Assembly: GCF_002950575.1 (NCBI RefSeq)
Contig: NZ_CP026923.1
Span: forward strand, 1,696,811-1,760,810
Length of the DNA: 64,000 nucleotides
Reading direction: 5' to 3'
Source of the DNA: Pontimonas salivibrio
GTDB lineage: Bacteria > Actinomycetota > Actinomycetes > Actinomycetales > Microbacteriaceae
Positions 38,562-46,689 of this stretch are shown here, in pieces (within the stretch, counting starts at the first letter, position 1; the number at the start of each line of letters is the position of its first letter). A program made the position numbers and the translations under genes. The notes under the pieces are model-generated. The model did not search any database, was not told the origin of the DNA, and saw only the letters and a program-made list of their open reading frames with translations.

Positions 38562-39947
38562 TCAGATTCTAAATTCTGGAAATTCCTCAATAAATGCGGG
38601 ATCGTTTTGCCCTAGAAATTCAGCAAGTTCAGAGGCTTGGTTAAAGCATTCTGGGTAGCGGAGGTGAAAAATGGTTGCATCACGAAGCTTGCCGAAGAGT
38701 TGTTCCTGCAGTCGAAGTTCGTTCAGAGTTGCGCTTCTGAGATTTTCTTTCGGCACAAACAGGCCCCGTGCCCCAATGAACTTAATTAACTGAATTCGCA
38801 TAATTCCGCGCCGCTCAAGACTCTTGAGTTGGTCATCATGATTTCGACTGACGTAGAGGATTTTGCTCTGCTGCAGCAACCTTCCAAACGGTTTCGACAG
38901 ATGCTTCAGTCCGTCCCTGTCCGAAGGGGAGTTTGTGAGAGCAAACCGCGACACATGGCGCAGCAGGGTGGTCGTTGCAACCCCACCGCCGGAAATCACC
39001 GTAATTGCCGGGACAGGGAAAACTCCAAGGTTCATCAAGAAACGAACAAGCCTGCCTCGGACGACCCAAAATATTGCCCTTATCCTCTTAAACACATTTC
39101 TTAGATGGTCACCTGCGAGCCCCAGTAGGAGCCTTTTCACCCCCGAAAGGGCGCTCCCGTTCCCAAATTCCGCCAGCCCACGCAGACCCGCACGCAGCCC
39201 CGAAGTAACGAATATTCGCCTAAACACAAGGAGAACGTTCCAATAATTCCTGCGTCGGAAAGAGGAGTACGCCGGAGACGCCCAACGCCTCTGGTCCTCA
39301 AGGTGGAATGTAATGAAACGGTCGGTCACTTTTTCAAAACGCGATGAACTGGAGGCTATGAGGGCCAAAAAAGCACCACCGACAGGATTTATTCCAAAAC
39401 ATAGGTCATCACCAACATGCTTCTGGATACGCCGAAAAACCGCCTCTTCCAGAACAAAAAAGTCAGAACCCGGGTGGCTTAAGGAGTGTTCTTGAAGAAA
39501 AGTGGAGGTAACAGGACTCTCTTCCCCAACATGAACCGTTCTGCGGTGAATTGATAGAGAAGCCCGCTTCTGTTCCCAAAGTTCGATGATTTGTTGATAA
39601 CCGTCATCCACCAAACCGATATCGGAATTACTTAGAATGACCAAGTCAAACTCCCCGGAATCAATCCGTGATACGTAGTCGAAGACAGGCGGAAATTTCT
39701 TTCCTATCCAGTGAGACCGATCGGCCAACTCTGGAGCAATGAAGTCCTGTATCCCGTCCAGGGCGTTGTTTTTCCATTCAGAAGATCGTACGAGTCTGAC
39801 GTGAACGTCCCACGACGTTAAAGAAAAGCTGCGTACCGCATGGGCAATAGAGGAAATTGCCAGCGCATGCTCACGGGCAAGACTACGTGGCGCGTCGTCA
39901 TTGATACCCGGAACCACATGGAGGAGGCGCTTCTTCCGCAAGGCCAT
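38562..39947 (-). CDS. Two-domain protein: glycosyltransferase-like plus sulfotransferase-like
   Basis: 461 residues from ATG 39947, which overlaps the upstream stop as TAATG. Residues ~10-250 look like a GT-A-type nucleotide-sugar domain (LLHVVPGINDDAPRS, FDLVILSNSDIGLVDDGYQQ, later FGINPVGGAFLA). A basic linker leads to a C-terminal domain starting ITVISGGGVATTTLLRHVSRF, a P-loop like that of some sulfotransferases, with ILYVSRNHDDQLKSLERRG as the second motif. If correct, one chain could both add and sulfate a sugar; the pairing is inferred from motifs only. Confidence 0.55.
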   Translation of the reverse strand: MALRKKRLLHVVPGINDDAPRSLAREHALAISSIAHAVRSFSLTSWDVHVRLVRSSEWKNNALDGIQDFIAPELADRSHWIGKKFPPVFDYVSRIDSGEFDLVILSNSDIGLVDDGYQQIIELWEQKRASLSIHRRTVHVGEESPVTSTFLQEHSLSHPGSDFFVLEEAVFRRIQKHVGDDLCFGINPVGGAFLALIASSSSRFEKVTDRFITFHLEDQRRWASPAYSSFRRRNYWNVLLVFRRIFVTSGLRAGLRGLAEFGNGSALSGVKRLLLGLAGDHLRNVFKRIRAIFWVVRGRLVRFLMNLGVFPVPAITVISGGGVATTTLLRHVSRFALTNSPSDRDGLKHLSKPFGRLLQQSKILYVSRNHDDQLKSLERRGIMRIQLIKFIGARGLFVPKENLRSATLNELRLQEQLFGKLRDATIFHLRYPECFNQASELAEFLGQNDPAFIEEFPEFRI

Positions 39948-40618
39948 TACCGTAGGTACCCGAATGTATCGAATTCCCAACCAAGAACGTCTTGTGCCTT
40001 CTTCCGGGATTGCTTCCAGAGATATCCCCTAGCGTCCTCCTTCCGGGAGGGATTGAGGCCTGTCTTCAATTGGAAAACTCCGGTTTGATTTTCAACCCCT
40101 AACCGCTCAAGTATCCTCGCCACATCATTTCCCAAATTCTCGTATCGGATCACTTCCGGCGGCGAAGTTGGGTTACTGAGCAGCTCGAGGATTGGAAAAT
40201 ATTTAGGGCTGGGCCCAAAGAGGATGAAGAAGTTCACAGAAATTCGCTGGATTAGACGGGGGCTTTTTGAGAGTGTCCGGTACCACCGGGGAAACTTTTT
40301 CAATTTCCACCAAAAAAAGGATACAAACCGTTCGTAAGGATTTCGAATGCAGACAATGACGTCGAAGTCTCGAATTATTGGGAACTTCTCGCGAGCTTCA
40401 GCCAGCGAGCAGTGGGGCTTTAGGAGAAAACCCTCGGCGAGCTTTCCCCGGGTCCTCCTCTCCGAGCAATAAAGTTTATCCGAGAAAAACTCGGGGCTAG
40501 TTTCTCCCATGGGGGAGTTCGGCGCCAAGGCCTTCATGAAAGTTGCCTCAACCGAAGTGCCTGCCGTCTTGATGCTTTTCAAAAGAATGAAGCGATGCTC
40601 GAATGAGATTAGAACCAC
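39947..40618 (-). CDS. Sulfotransferase family protein
   Basis: 223 residues from GTG 40618, preferred because TATGAT lies six bases upstream as a leaderless -10 and because relatives begin near ISFEHRF. Motifs: FILLKSIKTAGTSVEATFM (phosphosulfate loop) and VIVCIRNPYERFVSFFWW (3'-phosphate site); C-terminal WEFDTFGYLR. A longer frame to TTG 40678 would add a Ser-Glu repeat encoded by the hexanucleotide array. Co-transcribed and translationally coupled with the two-domain gene downstream. Confidence 0.82.
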   Translation of the reverse strand: MVLISFEHRFILLKSIKTAGTSVEATFMKALAPNSPMGETSPEFFSDKLYCSERRTRGKLAEGFLLKPHCSLAEAREKFPIIRDFDVIVCIRNPYERFVSFFWWKLKKFPRWYRTLSKSPRLIQRISVNFFILFGPSPKYFPILELLSNPTSPPEVIRYENLGNDVARILERLGVENQTGVFQLKTGLNPSRKEDARGYLWKQSRKKAQDVLGWEFDTFGYLR

Positions 40619-40624
40619 CACATA

Positions 40625-40630
40625 ATCATA
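40625..40630 (-). promoter_or_regulatory. Leaderless -10 box of the sulfotransferase gene
   Basis: TATGAT, then TATGTG, then GTG (40618). The -35 position would fall inside the hexanucleotide repeat. Confidence 0.45.
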
Positions 40631-40644
40631 GTTCCGTTCGAATG

Positions 40645-40674
40645 CGGATTCGGATTCGGATTCGGATTCGGATT
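40645..40674. repeat. Hexanucleotide repeat (CGGATT)x5
   Basis: Five perfect tandem units, 14 bp upstream of the -10 box of the sulfotransferase gene. Copy-number change would alter promoter context or, if translation begins at TTG 40678, the length of an N-terminal Ser-Glu repeat without breaking the frame. Confidence 0.85.
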
Positions 40675-40678
40675 GCAA

Positions 40679-41200
40679 CTTGCCTTTACCCTTGATTAGC
40701 TACTCGCCAGATCGGCATGGCTATGTGCTGGCGAGGTGAAGATTTCCGCCGAAGTTGGGATTGATACGATCACGTCGTTAAATTCCTCGATGCCAAGCCC
40801 GAGATGGTCGGGAACTGAGAGCGCCGCCAGCAGAAACCATCGAGACTAGCCCGACCGGCAAAACCATTTGGCTACTTAGGCGCAGTATGGGAGCGTTGAA
40901 CGACGCACTAGCCCGTGTCTCTGAATGCGATCTGCCGGGAAAATCGTTACTCACTCATCAGCAAGGACGAGGCTCACGGAAGTCCGATCGCGACCCTCTT
41001 ATCGGGAACCGAACAAGACTGTCACCACATTTTTCCGACCGCTGCGCGCACCAATCACGAACACCAAGCGATTTCAAAACGAAGATCTTGGTGGCCTTCC
41101 GGAGTTTCATTACCTCGGTGCCGGGCCTGACTGCCCACCTAACTATCCCGAAAGACTCGGTCGTCGACCAAAGACTCACCAAAAATCTGTAGCGGTGTTG
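40679..41200. other. Intergenic, nothing recognised
   Basis: About 520 bp between the sulfotransferase operon and tRNA-Met. Short open stretches around 40887-41200 show no family features; possibly decayed glycan-locus sequence. Confidence 0.4.
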
Positions 41201-41274
41201 TAGCGGGGGCGGGGCTCGAACCCGCGACCTCACGATTATGAGCCGTGCGCTCTGACCAGCTGAGCTACCCCGCC
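41201..41274 (-). tRNA. tRNA-Met (CAT)
   Basis: 74 nt; acceptor GGCGGGG / CCCCGCT with a terminal G-U pair, anticodon loop CTCATAA carrying CAT, T-arm GCGGGTTCGAGCCCCGC; CCA not encoded. The first pair is matched and the anticodon stem lacks the three G-C pairs of an initiator, so elongator Met is likely; a lysidine-modified tRNA-Ile is the alternative. Confidence 0.88.
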
Positions 41275-41297
41275 GCGTGTGGATAAGAAATCATCCG

Positions 41298-41369
<72 letters not shown>

Positions 41370-41530
41370 GAGTTCGCGTCAGCGAAACAACGCTTGAGGC
41401 TAGCACCCTTTTTGGGCCTCCGGCAAACACACCCAGAGCACCACAAGCGCTTCAGGATGGGCGCAATGCGCCCTCATGGATTAGAGCAGAACCAACCCTC
41501 GGAGCGAAGTCGCTCTTTTGGCCAACGCAC

Positions 41531-41536
41531 TAGAGT
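41531..41536 (+). promoter_or_regulatory. Leaderless -10 box of the alpha-glucosidase gene
   Basis: TAGAGT followed by seven bases and ATG 41544. Confidence 0.5.
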
Positions 41537-41543
41537 TGTAGGC

Positions 41544-43202
41544 ATGTCAAACTCGTCTTCACACCCCTTGCGTCCTGCCGACTGGTGGCAGGACGCGGTG
41601 ATTTATCAGGTCTATCCGCGTTCTTTTGCGGACTCGAATGGAACCGGTCTCGGTGACCTGAAGGGCATCCAGGGGCACCTGGGAGATTTGAAGTCTTTGG
41701 GTGTTGACGCCGTGTGGTTGTCACCGTTTTATCCCTCCCCGCAGAACGATGCGGGCTATGACGTGTCGGATTACACCGATGTAGATCCGAGCTTCGGGGT
41801 ATTGGCTGACGCAGAAAAACTCATCTTCAGCGCACATGAGCTTGGCCTTCGGATCATTGTCGATTTGGTGCCCAACCACAGCTCGAGTGAACACCGCTGG
41901 TTTCAAGAAGCCCTCGCATCGACACCCGGATCTAATGCCCGTGCGCGCTATATATTCCGGGATGGCTTGGGAGAAGACGGTGACATTCCGCCCAACAACT
42001 GGGAGTCAGTCTTTGGCGGGCCGGCTTGGACCCGCATAACTCAAGCCGATGGCTCTCCAGGTCAGTGGTATTTGCACCTTTTTGATTCTTCTCAACCAGA
42101 CTTCGACTGGACTAACCAAGAAGTGTGGGAACACTTCGATGGGGTTTTGCGTTTTTGGCTCGACCGGGGTGTGGATGGTTTCCGAGTTGATGTCGCCCAC
42201 AGCCTGATGAAAGAACCAGGGCTTCCTGACCTCTCGGATGCACAGCTGGCGGATCGCTCCCCTGGCGCGGCAAAGCCTTTTTGGGACCAGGACGCCGTTC
42301 ATGACGTGTACCGGCACTGGAGTGGCATCCTCGCCGAATACGGCGAGGATCGGATCTTGTGCGCTGAAGCGTGGGTGTGGCCGCTGGAGCGCATGGCGCG
42401 TTATGTGCGCCCCGGAGAAATGCACCAAGCGTTTAACTTCGCCTACCTTTCGGCACCATGGCAACCAGAAGCACTACGTGACGTCATTGACGAGTCACTG
42501 AAAGCCTTCGGTGATGCCGGAGCCCCCTCAACCTGGGTACTCTCGAACCACGATGTGGTGAGACACACTTCTCGTTTGGCGCTCGCTGACCAAGAGTCCA
42601 TTGTCCCTGGTGGCTTGGGGCCCAACTCTCCTGAGAGACCAGATCCGGCGCTGGCCACTCGCCGTGGCCGTGCGGCCACGGCACTGATGTTGGCTCTTCC
42701 AGGAAGCGCGTATTTGTATCAGGGTGAAGAGCTTGGGCTTCCAGAAGTCATCGATATTCCAGATGCGCTTCGCGAAGACCCGACGTTCCACAGGACGAAT
42801 GGTGAGCGCTACGGACGAGATGGATGCCGGGTCCCTATCCCCTGGGTGAAAGACGCACCTGCTTTTGGGTTCTCCCCCAGCCGTGAGACCTGGCTTCCAC
42901 AGCCTGAAGTATTTGGTGAGCTAGCCCGGGACCAACAAGAAGGTGACCCCAGTTCGACGCTGGAGCTCTATAAGACCCTCCTGCAACTTCGAAAAGAACA
43001 TGCCCTCGGCACGGGGCAACTGAGCTGGCAGGAAAGTGCGGACCCCCAAGCGCTTCGCTTCCAGAATGGTAACGTGACGGTGCTGTGTAACTTTGGCAAC
43101 CACCCTGTGGCATTGCCCGATGGCAAGATCATTGCATCCAGCATCTGGCCGGCTCCGTCCGAGCTGGCACCCGACCACACGGTGTGGATCAAAGGGCACT
43201 AA
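41544..43202 (+). CDS. GH13-family alpha-glucosidase
   Basis: 552 residues from ATG 41544, selected by the leaderless -10 box and by the family start WWQDAVIYQVYPRSFADSNG. The four GH13 regions are present: DLVPNHSS, GFRVDVAHS (nucleophile Asp), CAEAWV (acid Glu) and LSNHDVVRH (stabilising Asp). The pattern fits oligo-1,6-glucosidase/alpha-glucosidases that hydrolyse maltose- or isomaltose-type ends in the cytoplasm; no signal peptide is seen. No transporter genes are adjacent. Confidence 0.93.
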   Translation: MSNSSSHPLRPADWWQDAVIYQVYPRSFADSNGTGLGDLKGIQGHLGDLKSLGVDAVWLSPFYPSPQNDAGYDVSDYTDVDPSFGVLADAEKLIFSAHELGLRIIVDLVPNHSSSEHRWFQEALASTPGSNARARYIFRDGLGEDGDIPPNNWESVFGGPAWTRITQADGSPGQWYLHLFDSSQPDFDWTNQEVWEHFDGVLRFWLDRGVDGFRVDVAHSLMKEPGLPDLSDAQLADRSPGAAKPFWDQDAVHDVYRHWSGILAEYGEDRILCAEAWVWPLERMARYVRPGEMHQAFNFAYLSAPWQPEALRDVIDESLKAFGDAGAPSTWVLSNHDVVRHTSRLALADQESIVPGGLGPNSPERPDPALATRRGRAATALMLALPGSAYLYQGEELGLPEVIDIPDALREDPTFHRTNGERYGRDGCRVPIPWVKDAPAFGFSPSRETWLPQPEVFGELARDQQEGDPSSTLELYKTLLQLRKEHALGTGQLSWQESADPQALRFQNGNVTVLCNFGNHPVALPDGKIIASSIWPAPSELAPDHTVWIKGH

Positions 43203-43221
43203 GCGAAGCCTGCGCTTTAGA

Positions 43222-43253
43222 AACCTCGATTGCCCTGCGGCGCAATCGAGGTT
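43222..43253. terminator. Hairpin between convergent genes
   Basis: Perfect 12-bp arms AACCTCGATTGC / GCAATCGAGGTT with an 8-nt loop between the stops of the alpha-glucosidase and the M23 peptidase; no U-run, but placement suggests a shared terminator. Confidence 0.55.
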
Positions 43254-43283
43254 GGTGTGACCGTCCGCGCTGGCGTGCTTTTC

Positions 43284-44432
43284 TTAACTGGCGTTTGCCT
43301 GCAGATAGGCAAACGGATCGAGATACACGCCGTCTATTCGCACTTCGAAGTGCAGATGGGGTCCGGTAGAAATACCGGTGTTTCCCACTAAGCCCACAAA
43401 GTCACCCACTTCGACCCGGTCGCCCACATCGAGTGGGCTACTGCCTGACTCCATATGGGCATACACAGAGAGAACGGTTTGGCCATTGATGGTGTGTTCA
43501 ATGTAGGCGTGTTCTCCGTATCCGCCGGAGAACTCCTGTTGGGTCACTACGCCATCGGCGATGGCGTAGATGGGGGCTCCACGTCCGGGAACGAAGTCCA
43601 CCCCGCGGTGGTAGCTAGAGCAGTATCGACAGGGTGCCACTCGGGCACCGAAGCCTGAACTGATTTGAACGGCAACTGGGAACGGCCAACGGACAGGCCC
43701 TTGACCGGAAGTTTCATAGGAAAGTGCACGTCCACCGTATTTGGCGCGCAGTACTTCTGCGTAAGACGTCACACTCCAGGATTCCCGCCGAATACCTTCC
43801 ACGCTCGCCACTGAACTACTGGCCACGAAGGGTTGAGAAGAATCCTCCACGGCGAGCGACCGCGGGGCTTCGTTCGCAATCGCTGGTGTGAGCTGGTCAC
43901 TGCCGTAAAAAAGGTTGGCGGGCATTGACACCCCCACCAGAAGCAGTGGGGCCGCAATAAGCGTCCCTACTGACAGCAGGCGTTGTCCTGGTGTCTTGGC
44001 GGGTAGCCCATCGGATTTCTTGGATGGCTTTAGTGTCAGAGAAAAGCTCTCTCGTGATTCGCCATGTTTGGTGCTGGTGTGTTTAGGCCCGGAATGCTTC
44101 GCGTCCCGCCAACCGCCACGCTCCCGCAAGCGGTGGCGTGGGTGCTCTCGGTCAACGGCCAACCTGTCCGTCGTTGCTGAATTGGCGTGGTCGTCGGTTT
44201 CGGTCGTGGGCACAGATTGAGTCGCAGTGTGTGTGCCTGCGTCGTTGATGTGCGGGGCGGGGCCGGTAAGGGCCGAGATGCCAGTCTGGTGCGCCTCATC
44301 CTCGCCTGCAGCGGCCTTTGCCTGCTGCTGGGGCGTTAGACCATTGGAGGGCTGAGCATCTGCTTTCGCGGCGCGCTGCGTCGCGCGAAGCTCGCGCCTC
44401 GAGGGAAACGGGGGCTGTGAAGCGTTAGTCAT
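43284..44432 (-). CDS. M23-family peptidoglycan endopeptidase, membrane anchored
   Basis: 382 residues. A long basic/polar cytoplasmic N-terminus (~155 residues) leads to one membrane helix (LIAAPLLLVGVSMPANLFYG), placing the rest outside. The C-terminal LytM/M23 domain has SSYHRGVDF (zinc His and Asp), YAHMES and the zinc motif HLHFEV, with the catalytic pattern complete. Likely cleaves peptidoglycan cross-links or activates other hydrolases during division. Confidence 0.9.
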   Translation of the reverse strand: MTNASQPPFPSRRELRATQRAAKADAQPSNGLTPQQQAKAAAGEDEAHQTGISALTGPAPHINDAGTHTATQSVPTTETDDHANSATTDRLAVDREHPRHRLRERGGWRDAKHSGPKHTSTKHGESRESFSLTLKPSKKSDGLPAKTPGQRLLSVGTLIAAPLLLVGVSMPANLFYGSDQLTPAIANEAPRSLAVEDSSQPFVASSSVASVEGIRRESWSVTSYAEVLRAKYGGRALSYETSGQGPVRWPFPVAVQISSGFGARVAPCRYCSSYHRGVDFVPGRGAPIYAIADGVVTQQEFSGGYGEHAYIEHTINGQTVLSVYAHMESGSSPLDVGDRVEVGDFVGLVGNTGISTGPHLHFEVRIDGVYLDPFAYLQANAS

Positions 44433-44607
44433 TTAGCGCTCACCACCCATACCCAAGAAATCACTCTCCAACCGATTAGCGTGTCCAAGCCTTCAGGGTT
44501 AGACCACCCTGTCGACGCACTCCCGGGACGATACCGCACTTCGCTGAATTATCACGAATAGATAAAGCTTAGACCGGGCAATGGCCAAGGCTATGAATGA
44601 GCTGGGG

Positions 44608-45435
44608 TTACAAAAAATCAGACAGTGGTCGGTCCCCGCCAGCAGCTTCGACCGCGTGGTGGAACACACTCACCATGTCAGGGTGGCCGGCGAAAATTGC
44701 TTCCCGGCCAGCAGGGGCCCCATCAAAGCCGTAAACGACACCACCGGCTTCCGTGACAATCAATTCCCCCGCAGCGTGATCCCAGGGGCTCAGGGTGCGC
44801 TCGAAATAGATATTTCCCCTCGCAGCGGCAATCGCTGCGAGATCCAAAGATGCGGTGCCCATTCGCCTCAGGTCTCGCACCTTCGGCAACAACTCCCTGG
44901 CCAGTCGACCCTGCTCGGCGCGATACTGCTTGGCATACGCAAAACCTGTCAACCACAGTGCTTGGGACAACTCCACAGGAGACGCCACCTGCAAAGGAGT
45001 ATCGCCCAGTGTTGCACCGTGACCTTTTGCTGCCTGAAACATTTCCCCCGTGGCCGGGTTGAACACCACCCCTGCTTGTAGGTCCCACTGTCCAGGAGCA
45101 GGCTCACCTTCAACCGCAGCGATACTGACCGCGTAATGGGGAATGTTGTATAGAAAATTGACTGTTCCATCGATCGGGTCGACGACCCATGACACTCCAG
45201 AGGTAGAACTCCCGCTACCGCCTTCTTCGCCCACAAACCCATCACCGGGGCGGGCCTTTTCTAGTAGTTCGTGAATGAGGGCTTCTGCTTCATGGTCAAC
45301 CGCGGTGACCACATCAACATCACTTGATTTGGTGGAAGCCACCTCGACGTGATGTCTGCGACGATCCAGAATCATTGCCCCCGCCTGGGCGGCAATGTCC
45401 CTAGCAAGAGTAAGTAATTCTGTTGAACCAGACAT
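44608..45435 (-). CDS. Inositol monophosphatase-family phosphatase
   Basis: 275 residues with all family metal-site motifs: GEEGGS, WVVDPIDGTVNFLYNIP and WDHAAGELIVTEAGG. Candidate substrates include myo-inositol-1-phosphate, histidinol phosphate (HisN-type) and PAP. PAP phosphatase would be a useful partner for the sulfotransferases because PAP is their by-product, but sequence alone does not decide this. Confidence 0.88.
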   Translation of the reverse strand: MSGSTELLTLARDIAAQAGAMILDRRRHHVEVASTKSSDVDVVTAVDHEAEALIHELLEKARPGDGFVGEEGGSGSSTSGVSWVVDPIDGTVNFLYNIPHYAVSIAAVEGEPAPGQWDLQAGVVFNPATGEMFQAAKGHGATLGDTPLQVASPVELSQALWLTGFAYAKQYRAEQGRLARELLPKVRDLRRMGTASLDLAAIAAARGNIYFERTLSPWDHAAGELIVTEAGGVVYGFDGAPAGREAIFAGHPDMVSVFHHAVEAAGGDRPLSDFL

Positions 45436-45477
45436 CAGAGGCTTAGAATTCTCTGCCCGCTTCGCACATCCGGCCGA

Positions 45478-45780
45478 TTAGCCAAGTTCGTAGTCGACTG
45501 CAGCCCGGGCATTAACCTGCTGGCTCACCCAGGAAGCTGCTTCTACGTGTGCTGGGTGGACCTGGTAGTCAGCCAGTGCTTGGGCTGAGTCGTGTTCGCT
45601 AATGAGGACCACATCCCAGTTGGCGTCTCCGGGGAACAAAGAAGGGTTGACGCTCAACGAGCGCAGGCCTGGCACCACACCGACTAGCGCGCCCAACTTG
45701 GATTGCATCTGGGCAACGGTGGCCTCGCGGTCTTCCGGAGCGGCGAGTTGCCACATCACCACATGTCGAACGGCGCCCAC
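45478..45780 (-). CDS. Dabb-family (stress-responsive A/B barrel) protein
   Basis: 100 residues; the family pattern VRHVVMWQLAAPEDREATVAQ, LPGLRSLSVNPSLF and HPAHVEAASWVSQ matches small ferredoxin-like dimeric alpha/beta barrel proteins. Function is unknown for most members. GTG start after a G-rich stretch. It is followed 42 bp later by the phosphatase gene on the same strand. Confidence 0.8.
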   Translation of the reverse strand: MGAVRHVVMWQLAAPEDREATVAQMQSKLGALVGVVPGLRSLSVNPSLFPGDANWDVVLISEHDSAQALADYQVHPAHVEAASWVSQQVNARAAVDYELG

Positions 45781-45814
45781 GTCACACCCCCACCTTTTCC
45801 TACATTTTTTTTCG

Positions 45815-45896
45815 TGGCGAGTGAGGGATTCGAACCCCCGAAGGCAGTGCCAGCTGATTTACAGTCAGATCCCTTTGGCCGCTTGGGTAACTCGCC
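45815..45896 (-). tRNA. tRNA-Tyr (GTA)
   Basis: 82-nt class II tRNA; acceptor GGCGAGT... pairing with ...ACTCGCC, anticodon loop CTGTAAA carrying GTA, variable arm present, T-arm GGGGGTTCGAATCCCTC. CCA not encoded. Confidence 0.93.
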
Positions 45897-46170
45897 TAAG
45901 GCGCTCCCGACCGGTGTATTCACCAATCGGGTGCGCGCCCTTAAGGATAGTGGGTGTCTGACACCGGGTGTGACACGGGCCACCCTAGAGAGGCTGGCCC
46001 TAGATAGGCGGAAACTGTGGAGGCTGGCCCTTGGGGGCTGACACTGCGTCGGCTGGCATCGGCCACGATGGTTGTCGGTGCTGATAACCACCAGGTTGCC
46101 CCGGGGAGGATTTCGGTTTTTCGTATCCAGCGATTTTTTGGGTTTAGCCCCGAAAGTCGGTGTCTCTGCC

Positions 46171-46176
46171 TATCAT
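46171..46176 (+). promoter_or_regulatory. Leaderless -10 box of yajQ
   Basis: TATCAT, then GGGGCC, then ATG 46183. Confidence 0.5.
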
Positions 46177-46182
46177 GGGGCC

Positions 46183-46671
46183 ATGGCTGATTCCTCTTTT
46201 GACATTGTGAGCTCGGTGGATCCGATGGAGTTATCCAACGCGGTTAACCAAGCGCAAAAAGAACTCACCCAGCGCTACGACTTCAAAGGCGTGGACCCCG
46301 AAATCACCTTTCAGGGTGATTCTGTGGCCCTCTACGCCTCATCGGAGGAGCGTGTAAAGGCAGTGTTGGATGTCCTCCAGTCCAAACTGGTCAAGCGAGG
46401 CATCTCTCTAAAGAGCCTTGAGCTCTCTGACCCCAGCTTGCAGGGCAAGCGCTACCGCATTGGCGGGAATGTCAAAAACGGTATTTCGTCCGAAAATGCA
46501 AAGAAAATCACGAAGCTCATCCGAGATGAAGGCCCAAAGGCCGTAAAAACCCAAATCCAGGGCGACGAGGTACGGGTGTCGTCTAAAAGCAGAGATGACC
46601 TCCAAGAGGTCATCTCGCTGATCAAATCCGCCGACTTGGACATCGACGTTCAGGTCACGAACTATCGCTAA
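46183..46671 (+). CDS. yajQ: YajQ-family nucleotide-binding protein
   Basis: 162 residues from ATG 46183, normal for the family, starting with [20 protein letters not shown]. The double ferredoxin-like fold is implied by the two repeats, with conserved QRYDFKGVD and [14 protein letters not shown]. YajQ proteins bind nucleotides, and some homologues bind cyclic di-GMP; the role in actinobacteria is not established. The leaderless -10 box supports this start over longer frames. Confidence 0.93.
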   Translation: MADSSFDIVSSVDPMELSNAVNQAQKELTQRYDFKGVDPEITFQGDSVALYASSEERVKAVLDVLQSKLVKRGISLKSLELSDPSLQGKRYRIGGNVKNGISSENAKKITKLIRDEGPKAVKTQIQGDEVRVSSKSRDDLQEVISLIKSADLDIDVQVTNYR

Positions 46672-46689
46672 AGCCTCAGTGGGCCGCTG

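Noticed and set aside
38267..38590. 107-residue minus-strand frame through the C tract
   Set aside because: No ribosome-binding site or family features, and it overlaps the end of the glycan gene.
40645..40674. CRISPR-like repeat
   Set aside because: Six-base units without spacers and no cas genes; a simple sequence repeat. No CRISPR array was seen anywhere in the window.
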